This document shows, piece after piece, positions 7,479-14,955 of a DNA stretch of 24,384 nt (positions are counted from its first letter, which is position 1; every line of letters starts with the position of its first letter). Below the pieces are notes generated by a model. It was not told where the DNA came from. It did not search any database and saw only the letters and a list, made by a program, of their open reading frames with translations. A program made the translations under genes and the position numbers. Source of the stretch: Candidatus Komeilibacteria bacterium RIFCSPHIGHO2_01_FULL_52_14 (GTDB lineage: Bacteria > Patescibacteriota > Patescibacteriia > UBA1558 > 2-01-FULL-52-15); contig MHKK01000027.1 of NCBI GenBank assembly GCA_001818365.1, forward strand, positions 2,777-27,160, written 5' to 3'.

Positions 7479-7943
7479 TTAGAGGTCCTTCGTTAGATTA
7501 ATTCGCTGATTGAAAAATGCAGCACACGAGCCAAGGGTCAGCCGTGAACCCATGCGGGAAACATAGAATCCCGTTGTTGTCATGGAATCGAGAAAAGGAT
7601 CGCGCAGCATCTTTGACATATAATCCGGCACAAGATCCTTCTCCAGATTTATGCACGGTATCGTTCGTTGCAACGCCGTACAGTAGAACGTGCACGAATC
7701 AATATTTGCGATCACCGCAGGCTCGGCAGGCAGCGGGAAAAGCGCACCGTCGTGATCCAAAGCGGCATACTCGATCGCCTGTGCGTACACCGACAGATAC
7801 CGCCGACGTTCGTTGTTCGCCTCCTTGCGCCACTGTACCGGGTAATTCGCGATTGAAAGCAATAGCAACGTCAGCGCTATGACGGCGTAACCGGCAAGAA
7901 TGACCCGAACGGTCCGTGTGCTTAATTTTTTATCTGTTGGCAT
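7479..7943 (-). CDS. Pseudopilin-like protein, single N-terminal membrane helix
   Basis: This protein of about 154 residues has one hydrophobic segment near the N-terminus (VILAGYAVIALTLLLLSIANYPVQ). It is followed by an amphipathic stretch RRRYLSVYAQAIEYAALDHDGALFPLP, which resembles the RK.DL..I..AL..Y..D.G.YP region of GspG-like pseudopilins. Later, DLVPDYMSKMLRDPFLDS and a Gly/Tyr-containing end (TGFYVSRMGSRLTLGSCAA) match the usual pseudopilin C-terminal core. A canonical prepilin peptidase site (G followed by FTLxE) is not present, so it may be uncleaved or a diverged relative. Four Cys are present (IDSCTFYCTALQRTIPC and SCAAF). The ATG at 7943 overlaps the glycoside hydrolase stop by 14 bases; a GTG at 7964 is an alternative. 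It ends the transporter-hydrolase operon. Assignment to the pilin superfamily is a judgement on pattern, not certain. Confidence 0.7.
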   Translation of the reverse strand: MPTDKKLSTRTVRVILAGYAVIALTLLLLSIANYPVQWRKEANNERRRYLSVYAQAIEYAALDHDGALFPLPAEPAVIANIDSCTFYCTALQRTIPCINLEKDLVPDYMSKMLRDPFLDSMTTTGFYVSRMGSRLTLGSCAAFFNQRINLTKDL

Positions 7944-8952
7944 GCTGTATGATGTTTCGCGCACTATCCCAATACTCGGGGATTCCCTTTTGCTTCATCC
8001 AATACCACCACTCAACGCCCCAATAGTAGGCCGCGGTAAAACCTGTGCGGCGCGCAATTTCACTGTTTGTTTCAAGTTGTCTCGTGGGGAACAACGCGCG
8101 GGCTTCATCGGGACGCAAATCCTGCAAACTGCGGAACTGCGACGGCCATGGCTCGGCCTGAAGCTCGGCAACCATCATGTGATCCTGCGATTTGCCGGCC
8201 AATCGCGCCTTAAAACGATAGAGCGCTGCTGGCCACGGCCAGCGGAAGTAGCCGAAGTAATTGTTCCATACAATCCGATAAATGGTAATACCCAGAATAT
8301 CGCTCTGCGCCGCGGCATCACGCCAGCTGTTGAGCTCGCCGGAGTCGGTCAGAACAATCGGCCGCGGATCCGTTTTTTTCAAATAGGAAATTTCTTCGCG
8401 GATCAAGTCGCGATTCGCCTTGGGGCACAGGCCAAACCACGGAAAAAAATACTCGTTCTCTATCTGCCAGTACCGGATCGACTCCTGCGGCTTGAAATGC
8501 TCGATCATTCTCTCAACCGCTTCGGCTTGTTTCCGGTCGACATCCGTCTCGGGAGCGCCGCTCAGCCAGGCCGGAGTGTGACATTCCGGCCAGCGCGGTA
8601 AACGTCTGCCGACGGCAAGAACGAAACGCACTTTGCGCTTTGCACCCTCGGCAAGCATCCAGTCGTAATCGGTAAAATCAAAGGCGCCGGCCGATGTTTC
8701 AACCTGATCCCAATACACCGGCAACCGGATATTCCGTGCCTGTAAATCGTCGATAACCGAGAGATACGCCTGGCGCCAGTCCAGCCCCAATTCTTCGGCA
8801 TATTTCTTTGAAAAGGTAACGCCCCAAAAATTGTCCGGCACCGCATCAAGCTGCAACGTCGCCTGATGGGCGGCGAATTTCAAATACCAGAAGAGCCACG
8901 CCATGCCAACGACGAGCGTGACGAGCGCTATTCGGTTGCGACGACGTATCAT
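7930..8952 (-). CDS. Membrane-anchored glycoside hydrolase-like TIM-barrel protein (clan GH-A type)
   Basis: The 340-residue protein begins with basic residues and one membrane helix (IALVTLVVGMAWLFWYLKF), then an outward-facing catalytic domain. Features of clan-A hydrolases are visible. A start strand holds DNFWGVTFSKKYAEELGLDWRQAY, then IRLPVYWDQVETSAGAFDFTDYDWML (the substrate-site WxxxE pattern), and WQIENEYF at 162-169 in which N166-E167 is the likely acid/base. MMVAELQAEPWP at 259-270 offers E263 or E267 as the nucleophile. Near the end, YYWGVEWWYWMKQKG is aromatic and matches the last barrel strand. The exact family (GH5, GH39 or GH42-like) cannot be set by eye, nor the sugar substrate. 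The start overlaps the transporter stop by four bases (ATGA), and the pseudopilin-like gene overlaps its 3' end. An enzyme acting on cell-surface or external glycans is inferred. Confidence 0.82.
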   Translation of the reverse strand: MIRRRNRIALVTLVVGMAWLFWYLKFAAHQATLQLDAVPDNFWGVTFSKKYAEELGLDWRQAYLSVIDDLQARNIRLPVYWDQVETSAGAFDFTDYDWMLAEGAKRKVRFVLAVGRRLPRWPECHTPAWLSGAPETDVDRKQAEAVERMIEHFKPQESIRYWQIENEYFFPWFGLCPKANRDLIREEISYLKKTDPRPIVLTDSGELNSWRDAAAQSDILGITIYRIVWNNYFGYFRWPWPAALYRFKARLAGKSQDHMMVAELQAEPWPSQFRSLQDLRPDEARALFPTRQLETNSEIARRTGFTAAYYWGVEWWYWMKQKGIPEYWDSARNIIQHANR

Positions 8953-9893
8953 AGTGAGACAAAAAACAAACCCGCTCCGATGCTTCCAAGGGCTACCAAT
9001 TTCATCAGAAGTACCCGCCAGCTCAGGTGCTCCTTAAGAAGTTTCGGGCGAAAGACGGTCATGAGCGTTGCCATAATCAGAATATACACGTACTGCGTGC
9101 TCTGCAACGCCGATACGAGCGCTACGCTGACGTTCGGCAAGGAAATCGCATACTGTTGCCCGACAAATCCCACGGCGCCAAGACACTGGCTCGTTACCCA
9201 AATGCTTCGCATCCGAAACGAAAGGTGGCGTAAACTGTCAAGCATTTTTTTTCGAATCGGTTCATTCGTGAACAGGACAATGAGCGCAATCGCCGTACCG
9301 AGACGCGGCCATACGATACCGTTCAAAAAACCCTGCGAGCGAAATAAATACTGACTTAAAACGAAAAACAGCGCGAAAGAAACCGATGCGCCAAGAGCAA
9401 TGTACGTTCCGTTCTTCATGCTGGCGGGATGTTTGCCGCCTGGCGTGACCGAAATAAGCACCGTGCCCGCAACAAGGAGAAAAAAGGATATCGTTCTGCT
9501 TGCATTCAAGGGCTCATACCAAAACGTCATCGCATAGATAATGACCGGCATGCTCCCGCCGATCAGCGGGATGATTCGTGACGCCTCTCCCCGCTGCAAC
9601 GCGGTATAGAGCAGATAAATCGCGAGGGTGAAAAGCACTCCGATAAAGACCGCCAGAACGACGAACCAGGGTGTCATGAAGCTCAGATCGCCGAAGCTTG
9701 AACTCGTCAAACCGGTCGCCCGGTTAAACAGGACGTCCAGCACCAACAAGAGAACGACAAAAACGCTTAAGAGGCTGACCCAGATGGCATACACGATGCT
9801 CTCCGTAACGATCTTCGATAAAAAAATTTTATCTACCAGATTACTGATCGATAAAATAAAATACGATATGAGAATAATATAGAGCCAATTCAT
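8949..9893 (-). CDS. EamA/DMT-family membrane transporter
   Basis: About 314 residues with some ten hydrophobic segments arranged as two five-helix halves, the EamA (drug/metabolite transporter) layout. The first half runs from MNWLYIILISYFILSISNLVDKIFLSK to ISFFLLVAGTVLISVTPGG. The second starts at YIALGASVSFALFFVLSQYLF and ends with MKLVALGSIGAGLFFVSL. A Pro-containing helix (ASRIIPLIGGSMPVIIYAMTFW) matches the conserved re-entrant-like segment of the family. I chose the ATG at 9893 because the family helix starts there; a TTG at 9935 would add 14 residues inside a G/C-rich repeat. It is the first gene of a coupled trio with the glycoside hydrolase (ATGA overlap) and the pseudopilin-like gene. 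Substrate is unknown; a sugar or sugar-derived compound would fit the neighbour. Confidence 0.88.
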   Translation of the reverse strand: MNWLYIILISYFILSISNLVDKIFLSKIVTESIVYAIWVSLLSVFVVLLLVLDVLFNRATGLTSSSFGDLSFMTPWFVVLAVFIGVLFTLAIYLLYTALQRGEASRIIPLIGGSMPVIIYAMTFWYEPLNASRTISFFLLVAGTVLISVTPGGKHPASMKNGTYIALGASVSFALFFVLSQYLFRSQGFLNGIVWPRLGTAIALIVLFTNEPIRKKMLDSLRHLSFRMRSIWVTSQCLGAVGFVGQQYAISLPNVSVALVSALQSTQYVYILIMATLMTVFRPKLLKEHLSWRVLLMKLVALGSIGAGLFFVSL

Positions 9894-9960
9894 TTCTGAA
9901 AAAGCGTATGACGATACGAGAACGAAGGCCCCCAAACAGAAGGCCCCGTGCGCATCTCAA

Positions 9961-10089
9961 TTAGTGACCGCAGGAGCAGGCGTAACCGCACGCACACTCC
10001 TCGCTGCCGTCGGTCGCACACGAGCATCCGCAATCGCAACGATCGCAGTTGCACTTTGGCTCGGCGGCAGCCAGATGAGCAATTTGCAT
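9961..10089 (-). CDS. Small Cys-rich metallothionein-like protein (42 residues)
   Basis: The ATG at 10089 begins MQIAHLAAAEPKCNCDRCDC and ends CGYACSCGH. Ten of 42 residues are Cys (13, 15, 18, 20, 22, 24, 32, 34, 38, 40), arranged as CxCxxCxCxCxC, a seven-residue acidic spacer (ATDGSEE), then CxCxxxCxC, with a terminal His. There is no signal peptide. Dense CxC motifs are typical of metallothioneins and other metal-cluster peptides, so metal binding is likely by pattern; the metal is unknown. A longer in-frame start at 10143 would lie in the -35 box, whereas 10089 has GGAGA and AAGAG upstream and a good promoter. It stands alone between the transporter and the OLD gene. Similar short Cys-rich proteins are often missed by gene callers. 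Confidence 0.75.
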   Translation of the reverse strand: MQIAHLAAAEPKCNCDRCDCGCSCATDGSEECACGYACSCGH

Positions 10090-10114
10090 ACTCTTACTAT
10101 TGTCTCCGGCAATT

Positions 10115-10143
10115 ATTGTAGCATAGCGATACGTGATGTGCAA
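10115..10143 (-). promoter_or_regulatory. Promoter of the Cys-rich small protein
   Basis: On the minus strand TTGCAC (10143-10138), a 17-base spacer and TACAAT (10120-10115) form a sigma70-type promoter. The -10 box is 25 bases before the ATG at 10089, so the leader is about 18 bases. It sits just after the stop of the OLD-family gene. Confidence 0.7.
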
Positions 10144-10152
10144 AAGATCGCT

Positions 10153-11490
10153 CTAGAGGTTCTGGATGATATCCCGCAAATTTTTCATGCGCGGTGACTG
10201 GAACTCCTCCGGTGTGATGTTGACCGACGCGAACAGCGCATTCAGCGGCTTACTGTCGTCACGCTGGTACTGTTTGGGGTAATTCTGCTCTATCGATCCG
10301 TTGTCCAAAATGACGATGTGGTGCTTGAGAAGCTCGGCGGCAAGAACCGTATTCGATTCACGCCAATCGTGCCGAAGCAAGTGACGAATGTGCAACTCAT
10401 CCGCTATCGCAGGCAAAGCGTCGCGATCGAGCATAACAAGATATGGGATATGAAAACAACTCATCAGCTGCCTATAGATATCAATATTGGATTTACCGTG
10501 CGTATAAATAACTTTGATGTCGAGCGACCCCTGGTAAAACCGGTCGATCAGGCCTCGCATCAGTATCCGGTCAGAAACCCCCTCAACGACAAGCACCTTA
10601 TCGGCAAAGAACATTTCCAGATTATCCGCATTCAATTCCTGAACGAGGCGTTGCCGATCGATCGCAACGGGTTGCTGCGCCAGCGAATACACGGTACTGC
10701 CCTGCTCGTCTTTGAGCACGCGATATACCTGCGAGAGCCATTCGGCCGTGATAAAAAGCGGAGAGTGCGTCGTTACGATGAGCTGGTTCATCGCTCCGCC
10801 GTGTATGATATGCAAAAGTTTTTTTATCATACCGGGATGCAAATGTATCTCCGGCTCGTCAATCAGAATTATAGAATAATCGGGGTGGAGCGCATACAGG
10901 AGCATTACGAGCACGCGCCTGAAGCCGCCGCCCAAACGATCAATGGTGATTGACCTGCTGCCGAGTGAAACCGAGCCAAAATCCTCCGTCGCTTCGTCAA
11001 CGATCGTGGTTATGCCCTCGATCTCGGGAAAATGTTGGCGCATGAGCCGTGAAAATCTGTCGAAAACCTCCGGATATTTTTGCGCAAGCGAAAGATAGTC
11101 GGATTCTATCTGCTCGAATTCGGTAAAGCTTTCGTAACTCAGCATTCGAACGCGCGATGACACGTACTGCTCTATTTCTTCCGTCACTGCCTCTGCCCCG
11201 TGACCGCGAATCTCAACCGTATAGTGCTTACCCACAATCGTGACGCCGTGCATTCCGAAACGCTTTGCTTCGGCGTCATTAAACGAAAACGCCGCCTCCA
11301 TGTTCGCACGATGGTGATGGAGCCGGCTCGGATCTTTTTCAGGATGAGCCAAGAAATCTATCGCATCCAGAAGATTCGTTTTGCCGCAATTGTTCGGTCC
11401 GATAAATACGTTACATTCCGGTGACAGCGGAAACGACACCGGCCGTAAAAAACTCTTATAGGATCTGACATCAAGCGAACGGACGACCAT
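10153..11490 (-). CDS. OLD-family ATPase with C-terminal TOPRIM domain
   Basis: 445 residues. The N-terminal ABC/SMC-like ATPase has Walker A GPNNCGKT at 31-38, a signature-like LGGGFRR at 186-192, Walker B IILIDEPEIHLHP with D221-E222, and an H-loop TTHSP (H242). The C-terminal third is a TOPRIM domain: VLVVEGVSDRIL supplies E313 and D317, HGKSNID the Gly-Lys-Ser motif, and LVMLDRDA the D365/D367 pair. This is the architecture of overcoming-lysogenization-defect nucleases (class 1, without an adjacent UvrD-like helicase here). Members act as DNA nucleases and some take part in phage defence or retron systems, but a defence role here is not shown. No partner gene lies beside it. It appears to be leaderless, with the -10 box six bases before the ATG, and its promoter overlaps a 17-bp inverted-repeat arm. 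Confidence 0.9.
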   Translation of the reverse strand: MVVRSLDVRSYKSFLRPVSFPLSPECNVFIGPNNCGKTNLLDAIDFLAHPEKDPSRLHHHRANMEAAFSFNDAEAKRFGMHGVTIVGKHYTVEIRGHGAEAVTEEIEQYVSSRVRMLSYESFTEFEQIESDYLSLAQKYPEVFDRFSRLMRQHFPEIEGITTIVDEATEDFGSVSLGSRSITIDRLGGGFRRVLVMLLYALHPDYSIILIDEPEIHLHPGMIKKLLHIIHGGAMNQLIVTTHSPLFITAEWLSQVYRVLKDEQGSTVYSLAQQPVAIDRQRLVQELNADNLEMFFADKVLVVEGVSDRILMRGLIDRFYQGSLDIKVIYTHGKSNIDIYRQLMSCFHIPYLVMLDRDALPAIADELHIRHLLRHDWRESNTVLAAELLKHHIVILDNGSIEQNYPKQYQRDDSKPLNALFASVNITPEEFQSPRMKNLRDIIQNL

Positions 11491-11496
11491 GGAATA

Positions 11497-11525
11497 AGTA
11501 TACCCCGTGAGATACTAACTGTTAA
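11497..11525 (-). promoter_or_regulatory. Leaderless promoter of the OLD-family gene
   Basis: On the minus strand -35 TTAACA (11525-11520), 17-base spacer, -10 TATACT (11502-11497), then TATTCC and the ATG at 11490. The expected start of transcription coincides with the A of the ATG, so there is no room for a ribosome binding site. The -10 and spacer lie in the left arm of the 17-bp inverted repeat. Confidence 0.65.
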
Positions 11526-11609
11526 ATAGGCGCTCAAGGAAACGCCCCCGGTGTGAAAAACCGTCCAAAATCCGTGCGAGTAAAACGGTGCTTATCTCAC
11601 GGGGTATAC
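11498..11609. repeat. 17-bp perfect inverted repeat spaced by 78 bp
   Basis: The left arm GTATACCCCGTGAGATA (11498-11514) is the exact reverse complement of the right arm TATCTCACGGGGTATAC (11593-11609). The pair fills most of the 135-base gap between the OLD gene and the CAP-domain gene. One arm covers the OLD -10 region; the other is 16 bases after the CAP-protein stop. It could be a paired operator, a long RNA hairpin ending the CAP transcript, or element ends. No flanking target duplication longer than TA is visible. Confidence 0.85.
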
Positions 11610-11625
11610 CACAGACGTACTCTGT

Positions 11626-12912
11626 CTATCGGAGCATAAATCCCAAGATGCGGATCTGTTCGCCAAGCGCCTCGGCGCTGTGAACATTCACGTACAATAG
11701 CACGGCAATCGTGGCAATAAGCAGGACACTGTTGGCTATCGTCGGCACGTGCTGAACGCGGAACTTAACTACGATATTGATAATGAAGAGGGCGATGAAT
11801 ACCAGAAGGAGTGCTCCCAGGAACCGATCCGACCATGCGGTGATCGTCTGCATCAAGCTCCCCTGCGAGAAATGCGCGCCCTGGACAAGTTCTCCAAAAT
11901 AGGTACCGCCGCCCGCCGATATTCCCTGTGGAGCGATCGCTCGTGTAACGCCGGCACCCGTTGCATCATTGGCAATCTCTGCGCCGGCCACCGTGGTCGT
12001 CGGTTGTACCTTCTCAGGTGCCGTTGTAGTCACCGGTGCCGGAGCGACCGGCGTTACCGGTTCCTGCTGTGGCGGAGGAACGGGTAGGTCCGCGACTTTG
12101 GGCGGCTGCGTCGCAACCGTCGTCGCCGTTTTCGCCGGTTCTACCGGCGCAACGGTCTTCGGCTGGGACGAAGCGAGTGCTACGACCGGTTTTTCGCTTC
12201 CAAAAAAAACAACCATGAGGTTCGTAATATGCCCGTCAAGGTATCCGTTCAGTACCGCAATACCGATATCCGCATATGCGGTGTTTACCAAATTACGGTC
12301 ATGCGTCGGACTGTTTTGAAATGCCTTCAATACGGCGGGTGCGGTCAAAAAATCCATAGCCAGATTTTCTCCCATCGCTTTGTACGGATACTGACTCGTG
12401 TCGATCCATTGCCAGGGTTTCTTTCCGTCGGCCCCAAAATGACTGAAGTAATTGTTCGCCAGCATGTCTGATCCTTTCGCATAAGCGACGCTCTCCAAAT
12501 AACCGCTCTCACGGAGGGGAATAATATTTTTTTGCTGACGATAACTGTTGATGAGCTGATACATCTGCTGCTGTACGTCCGCGGTCAGCCGTGCGGCGCT
12601 GGGATACAGGGCGAAAAGCGCACCGGCGATCGCTACCTTAAAAAGCAGCACGAATACTACAATATGCTTCGCGACGTGCGGATGAAAAACTTTCGGCCGA
12701 TATTGATTCCGTTCGTGCGGAATCAGATAATCGGCGAAATGGCGACCGATGCGTTGAAGTTTGCCCTCAAAATTCTTTTTTTTCTGCTGCGGCATACGTT
12801 TCCACCACACGATACCAAGGGCTGCGCCCAGAAGCAATAACCGCTCGATGGCGCGTATTTTTTTTCCTGACTTTTTGGGCTTCCCCTTCTTATTCTGTAA
12901 ATCGTTTCTCAT
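11626..12912 (-). CDS. Membrane-anchored CAP (SCP/PR-1, YkwD-like) domain protein
   Basis: 428 residues. A very basic N-terminus (about 1-23) is followed by a first hydrophobic stretch (24-38), a second membrane helix at about 83-104, a CAP domain (109-240), a Pro/Thr/Val-rich linker (240-310) and two more hydrophobic helices (about 376-391 and 404-420). The CAP domain shows INSYRQQKNIIPL, YFSHFG (H148), GENLA (E162) and SPTHDRNLVN (H184), the conserved His/Glu cavity residues, then IGIAVLNG and NLMVVFFG. CAP domains occur in secreted proteins; in bacteria their activity is poorly known, with metal-dependent hydrolase or binding roles proposed. The domain should face outward between helix 2 and the linker. 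It has its own strong promoter and a very short leader. Confidence 0.88.
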   Translation of the reverse strand: MRNDLQNKKGKPKKSGKKIRAIERLLLLGAALGIVWWKRMPQQKKKNFEGKLQRIGRHFADYLIPHERNQYRPKVFHPHVAKHIVVFVLLFKVAIAGALFALYPSAARLTADVQQQMYQLINSYRQQKNIIPLRESGYLESVAYAKGSDMLANNYFSHFGADGKKPWQWIDTSQYPYKAMGENLAMDFLTAPAVLKAFQNSPTHDRNLVNTAYADIGIAVLNGYLDGHITNLMVVFFGSEKPVVALASSQPKTVAPVEPAKTATTVATQPPKVADLPVPPPQQEPVTPVAPAPVTTTAPEKVQPTTTVAGAEIANDATGAGVTRAIAPQGISAGGGTYFGELVQGAHFSQGSLMQTITAWSDRFLGALLLVFIALFIINIVVKFRVQHVPTIANSVLLIATIAVLLYVNVHSAEALGEQIRILGFMLR

Positions 12913-12926
12913 AATTCTGATAAATC

Positions 12927-12955
12927 ACCATACCATGAATATAATCTTTTGTCAA
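12927..12955 (-). promoter_or_regulatory. Promoter of the CAP-domain gene
   Basis: On the minus strand a perfect TTGACA (12955-12950), a 17-base spacer and an extended -10 TGGTATGGT (box 12932-12927). The -10 box lies 14 bases before the ATG at 12912, leaving about 8 bases of leader and no Shine-Dalgarno sequence. Confidence 0.75.
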
Positions 12956-13009
12956 TATTCATCTGTTCATATCCTCTAGCACAATGGCATTTTGCTCTGC
13001 TATCCCACG

Positions 13010-14362
13010 CTAATACAGCAAGGTGCTCTCGATAGCGTGCATGCCTTTACCGTGCTCCGTTACTATCCGCTCAATGTTGTAGGTCCCAAGTTGCGGACCT
13101 TCCACAAAACCCTCCATGGCTGCCTCTGCCAGCCAACCGCTCTTGAGCCAGTCGAAGAGCCATTCATGCGCATACGCCGGATCCTCTTGCGGCGTGCCTG
13201 CTCCGATCGACTCAATCCAATGTCGGTTATACACTTCCTGGGATCCGATCGGCGGCGCGATAACCAGAGGAAGCCCCAGCGCGGTATAAAAACTCAGCTC
13301 CGAGGGCTTTGTCCAGAGGATATCCGTCGTGCGGAGCAGGTGATTGAATTTCGTGAAATATTCATCCTTAGTTTGTGCATACATGATGTGCACGTGCCTG
13401 TCGAGCTCGGACCAAAGACCTGCATCCCGCACGGCTTTCTTAAAATAACTTGCCACCTCATTGTGAATGCCGGCGACCATCGTATACGAAATATGGTGCT
13501 GCTGTATCTTTTGCCGCAAACTATTAAGGATGATGACCGCCAGCTCCCGCTGGGCACCGGCGCCGCCCACGGGAAACGTGAGCATCAACGGATGCAAAGA
13601 TTGAACAGGCAACCGGCGTCGGCCCAGGTGCGCCTGAATAACCTCGAGGTGGTGCATTACATAGCGGCGATCGGGATCCAGATTCACCAGGCGAAAAGCG
13701 GTATCCCGTTTGGCGATGTGCAGATCGGGCCCACCGAGGTTCTCGTCCGGTAACGGAAAGCCCGTCAGAAAAATGTTTTGCCGTTTCACGCCGTACAAAC
13801 GAAGACGATCCGCAACACGGTATGTGGGAGCAAAATATTTGATACGCGTTCTTGAGGGGAATTCGGTCACCCAGGCACGGCTGATGTCGGTATCCGTGGC
13901 TATGCAGTAGATTTCACCGGGGTACTTGTAATATTCCGCCATGAACGCGGGGACGAAGAACGTCGTCACGAGCGGTAACGGTTTTTTTGACAACTTCATG
14001 ATAAGGTGCTTTCCCCATTGCCGCTTCCTGATAAGCGACAACACCTGCCGCACCTGCATAGTCGGCTGCGACAGGTCCCGCTCCGGATAGTAATCGGGAA
14101 TGGTCTGAAGCTTATCGTAGAGGCGAAAAACATCGTCTCCGATAACCGGAACATGCTTAAACCGTGAAACAAACTCATAAAACCTGCGCGTATTCCGCCA
14201 GACATTTCGATCCTCGGCAGGAATTCCGTTATACGAATTCGCGTTCACAATGCCGTCATAGGCAAGATGCCGCAACGGATGCGCTGCACGCTGGTGTCCG
14301 TAACCCATGTCGACGCTCACGACCCACGCCTTATGCCACGAATGATTCTGGGGCATAGTCAC
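13010..14362 (-). CDS. GT-B-fold glycosyltransferase-like protein (MurG / MGDG-synthase-like)
   Basis: 450 residues without membrane helices. The N-terminus has WVVSVDMGYGHQRAAHPL, resembling the GxGH glycine loop at the start of GT28-type enzymes such as MurG and monogalactosyl-diacylglycerol synthase. The C-terminal half has a second nucleotide-binding-like domain: PLMLTFPVGGAGAQRELAV, YTMVAGIHNEVASYF, and WTKPSELSFYTALGLPLVIAPPIGSQEVYNRHWIESIGAG. The last is like the donor-site region of GT-B enzymes (Gly-rich loop, Pro-Pro, Gln-Glu, Asn). A sugar transfer to a lipid or glycan acceptor is the best guess, but donor and acceptor are unknown. The start is a GTG overlapping the stop of the upstream YjdF-like gene (GTGA); an in-frame ATG lies two codons later. 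The membrane-protein neighbours favour a role in lipid or envelope metabolism. Confidence 0.75.
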   Translation of the reverse strand: MTMPQNHSWHKAWVVSVDMGYGHQRAAHPLRHLAYDGIVNANSYNGIPAEDRNVWRNTRRFYEFVSRFKHVPVIGDDVFRLYDKLQTIPDYYPERDLSQPTMQVRQVLSLIRKRQWGKHLIMKLSKKPLPLVTTFFVPAFMAEYYKYPGEIYCIATDTDISRAWVTEFPSRTRIKYFAPTYRVADRLRLYGVKRQNIFLTGFPLPDENLGGPDLHIAKRDTAFRLVNLDPDRRYVMHHLEVIQAHLGRRRLPVQSLHPLMLTFPVGGAGAQRELAVIILNSLRQKIQQHHISYTMVAGIHNEVASYFKKAVRDAGLWSELDRHVHIMYAQTKDEYFTKFNHLLRTTDILWTKPSELSFYTALGLPLVIAPPIGSQEVYNRHWIESIGAGTPQEDPAYAHEWLFDWLKSGWLAEAAMEGFVEGPQLGTYNIERIVTEHGKGMHAIESTLLY

Positions 14363-14955
14363 TCGATTAATGTTACGCGACGGCGGGAGAACAAATGGAT
14401 AATAACCACAGCGACGATCGAACCAAGGGTATTAAAAACGATATCAAGCGAGTTGTTGTAATAGTCGCCAACCCGCACCAGAACACCGAACGTCAAATAC
14501 GCGATAAATTCCACCAGTTCGTTAATCGACCCAACCCCGAGCGCCATAAGAATGACAAGCCCGTAAAAAATGATGTACCGCCGCTGAACCCGCTCATCAA
14601 TGAAGGGATATAAAAGATTAAAGAGAATGAGCGTTACGAGGAGGCCCCCGAAAAAATGTACGATATTGTCAAAATGATAGCGACCACCATTGATCGCCAG
14701 CTCGTAAAGGCGAATACCGTTAATCCTCACATTGCCGGCAGCCAGGTGGAGCAAGCCGAAAAACGATAAACTGACGATTATCCACGATGAGAGCTCGACG
14801 TGACGATAGACGAGCAACGTAGCAATAAGAAAACTAAGAATAATAAAACTGTAAAATATGAATTCATAATTCTGCTGCCATAAACCGAAGACGACGAAAC
14901 ATATCAGATAGGTATAGGTAAATAGCGCGGTTCGCTTAACAGTCGGCGTCGTCAT
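14359..14955 (-). CDS. YjdF/VanZ-like multi-pass membrane protein
   Basis: 198 residues from the ATG at 14955, with about six hydrophobic segments. Two conserved-looking patches stand out. One is YHFDNIVHFFGGLLVTLILFNLL, with Asp and His at a membrane boundary. The other is GVGSINELVEF...YYNNSLDIVFNTLGSIVAVVII, with Asn-Glu, Glu, Asp and Asn in helices. This D.L.H...E..D...N..G pattern is like the YjdF (DUF2238) and VanZ-like membrane families, whose biochemical function is mostly unknown. The chosen ATG overlaps the stop of the preceding small gene (ATGA); an ATG at 14976 is possible but overlaps more. The downstream glycosyltransferase-like gene overlaps its stop, so the pair is probably translated together. 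Confidence 0.75.
   Translation of the reverse strand: MTTPTVKRTALFTYTYLICFVVFGLWQQNYEFIFYSFIILSFLIATLLVYRHVELSSWIIVSLSFFGLLHLAAGNVRINGIRLYELAINGGRYHFDNIVHFFGGLLVTLILFNLLYPFIDERVQRRYIIFYGLVILMALGVGSINELVEFIAYLTFGVLVRVGDYYNNSLDIVFNTLGSIVAVVIIHLFSRRRVTLIE

Noticed and set aside
9924..9947. Direct repeat GAAGGCCCC, twice, upstream of the transporter
   Set aside because: Only 9 bases, two copies, and the possible GGCC stem has no T-tract; too weak to call a terminator or element.
11498..11609. Reading the inverted repeat as a 112-bp MITE
   Set aside because: No target duplication beyond TA, and one arm is explained as promoter sequence that partly recurs at the P-type ATPase gene; kept as an open option in the findings only.
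12978..12996. Hairpin AGCA..AAT-GCC-ATT..TGCT after the glycosyltransferase-like gene
   Set aside because: One mismatch and no U-tract on either strand, so it is not listed as a terminator.
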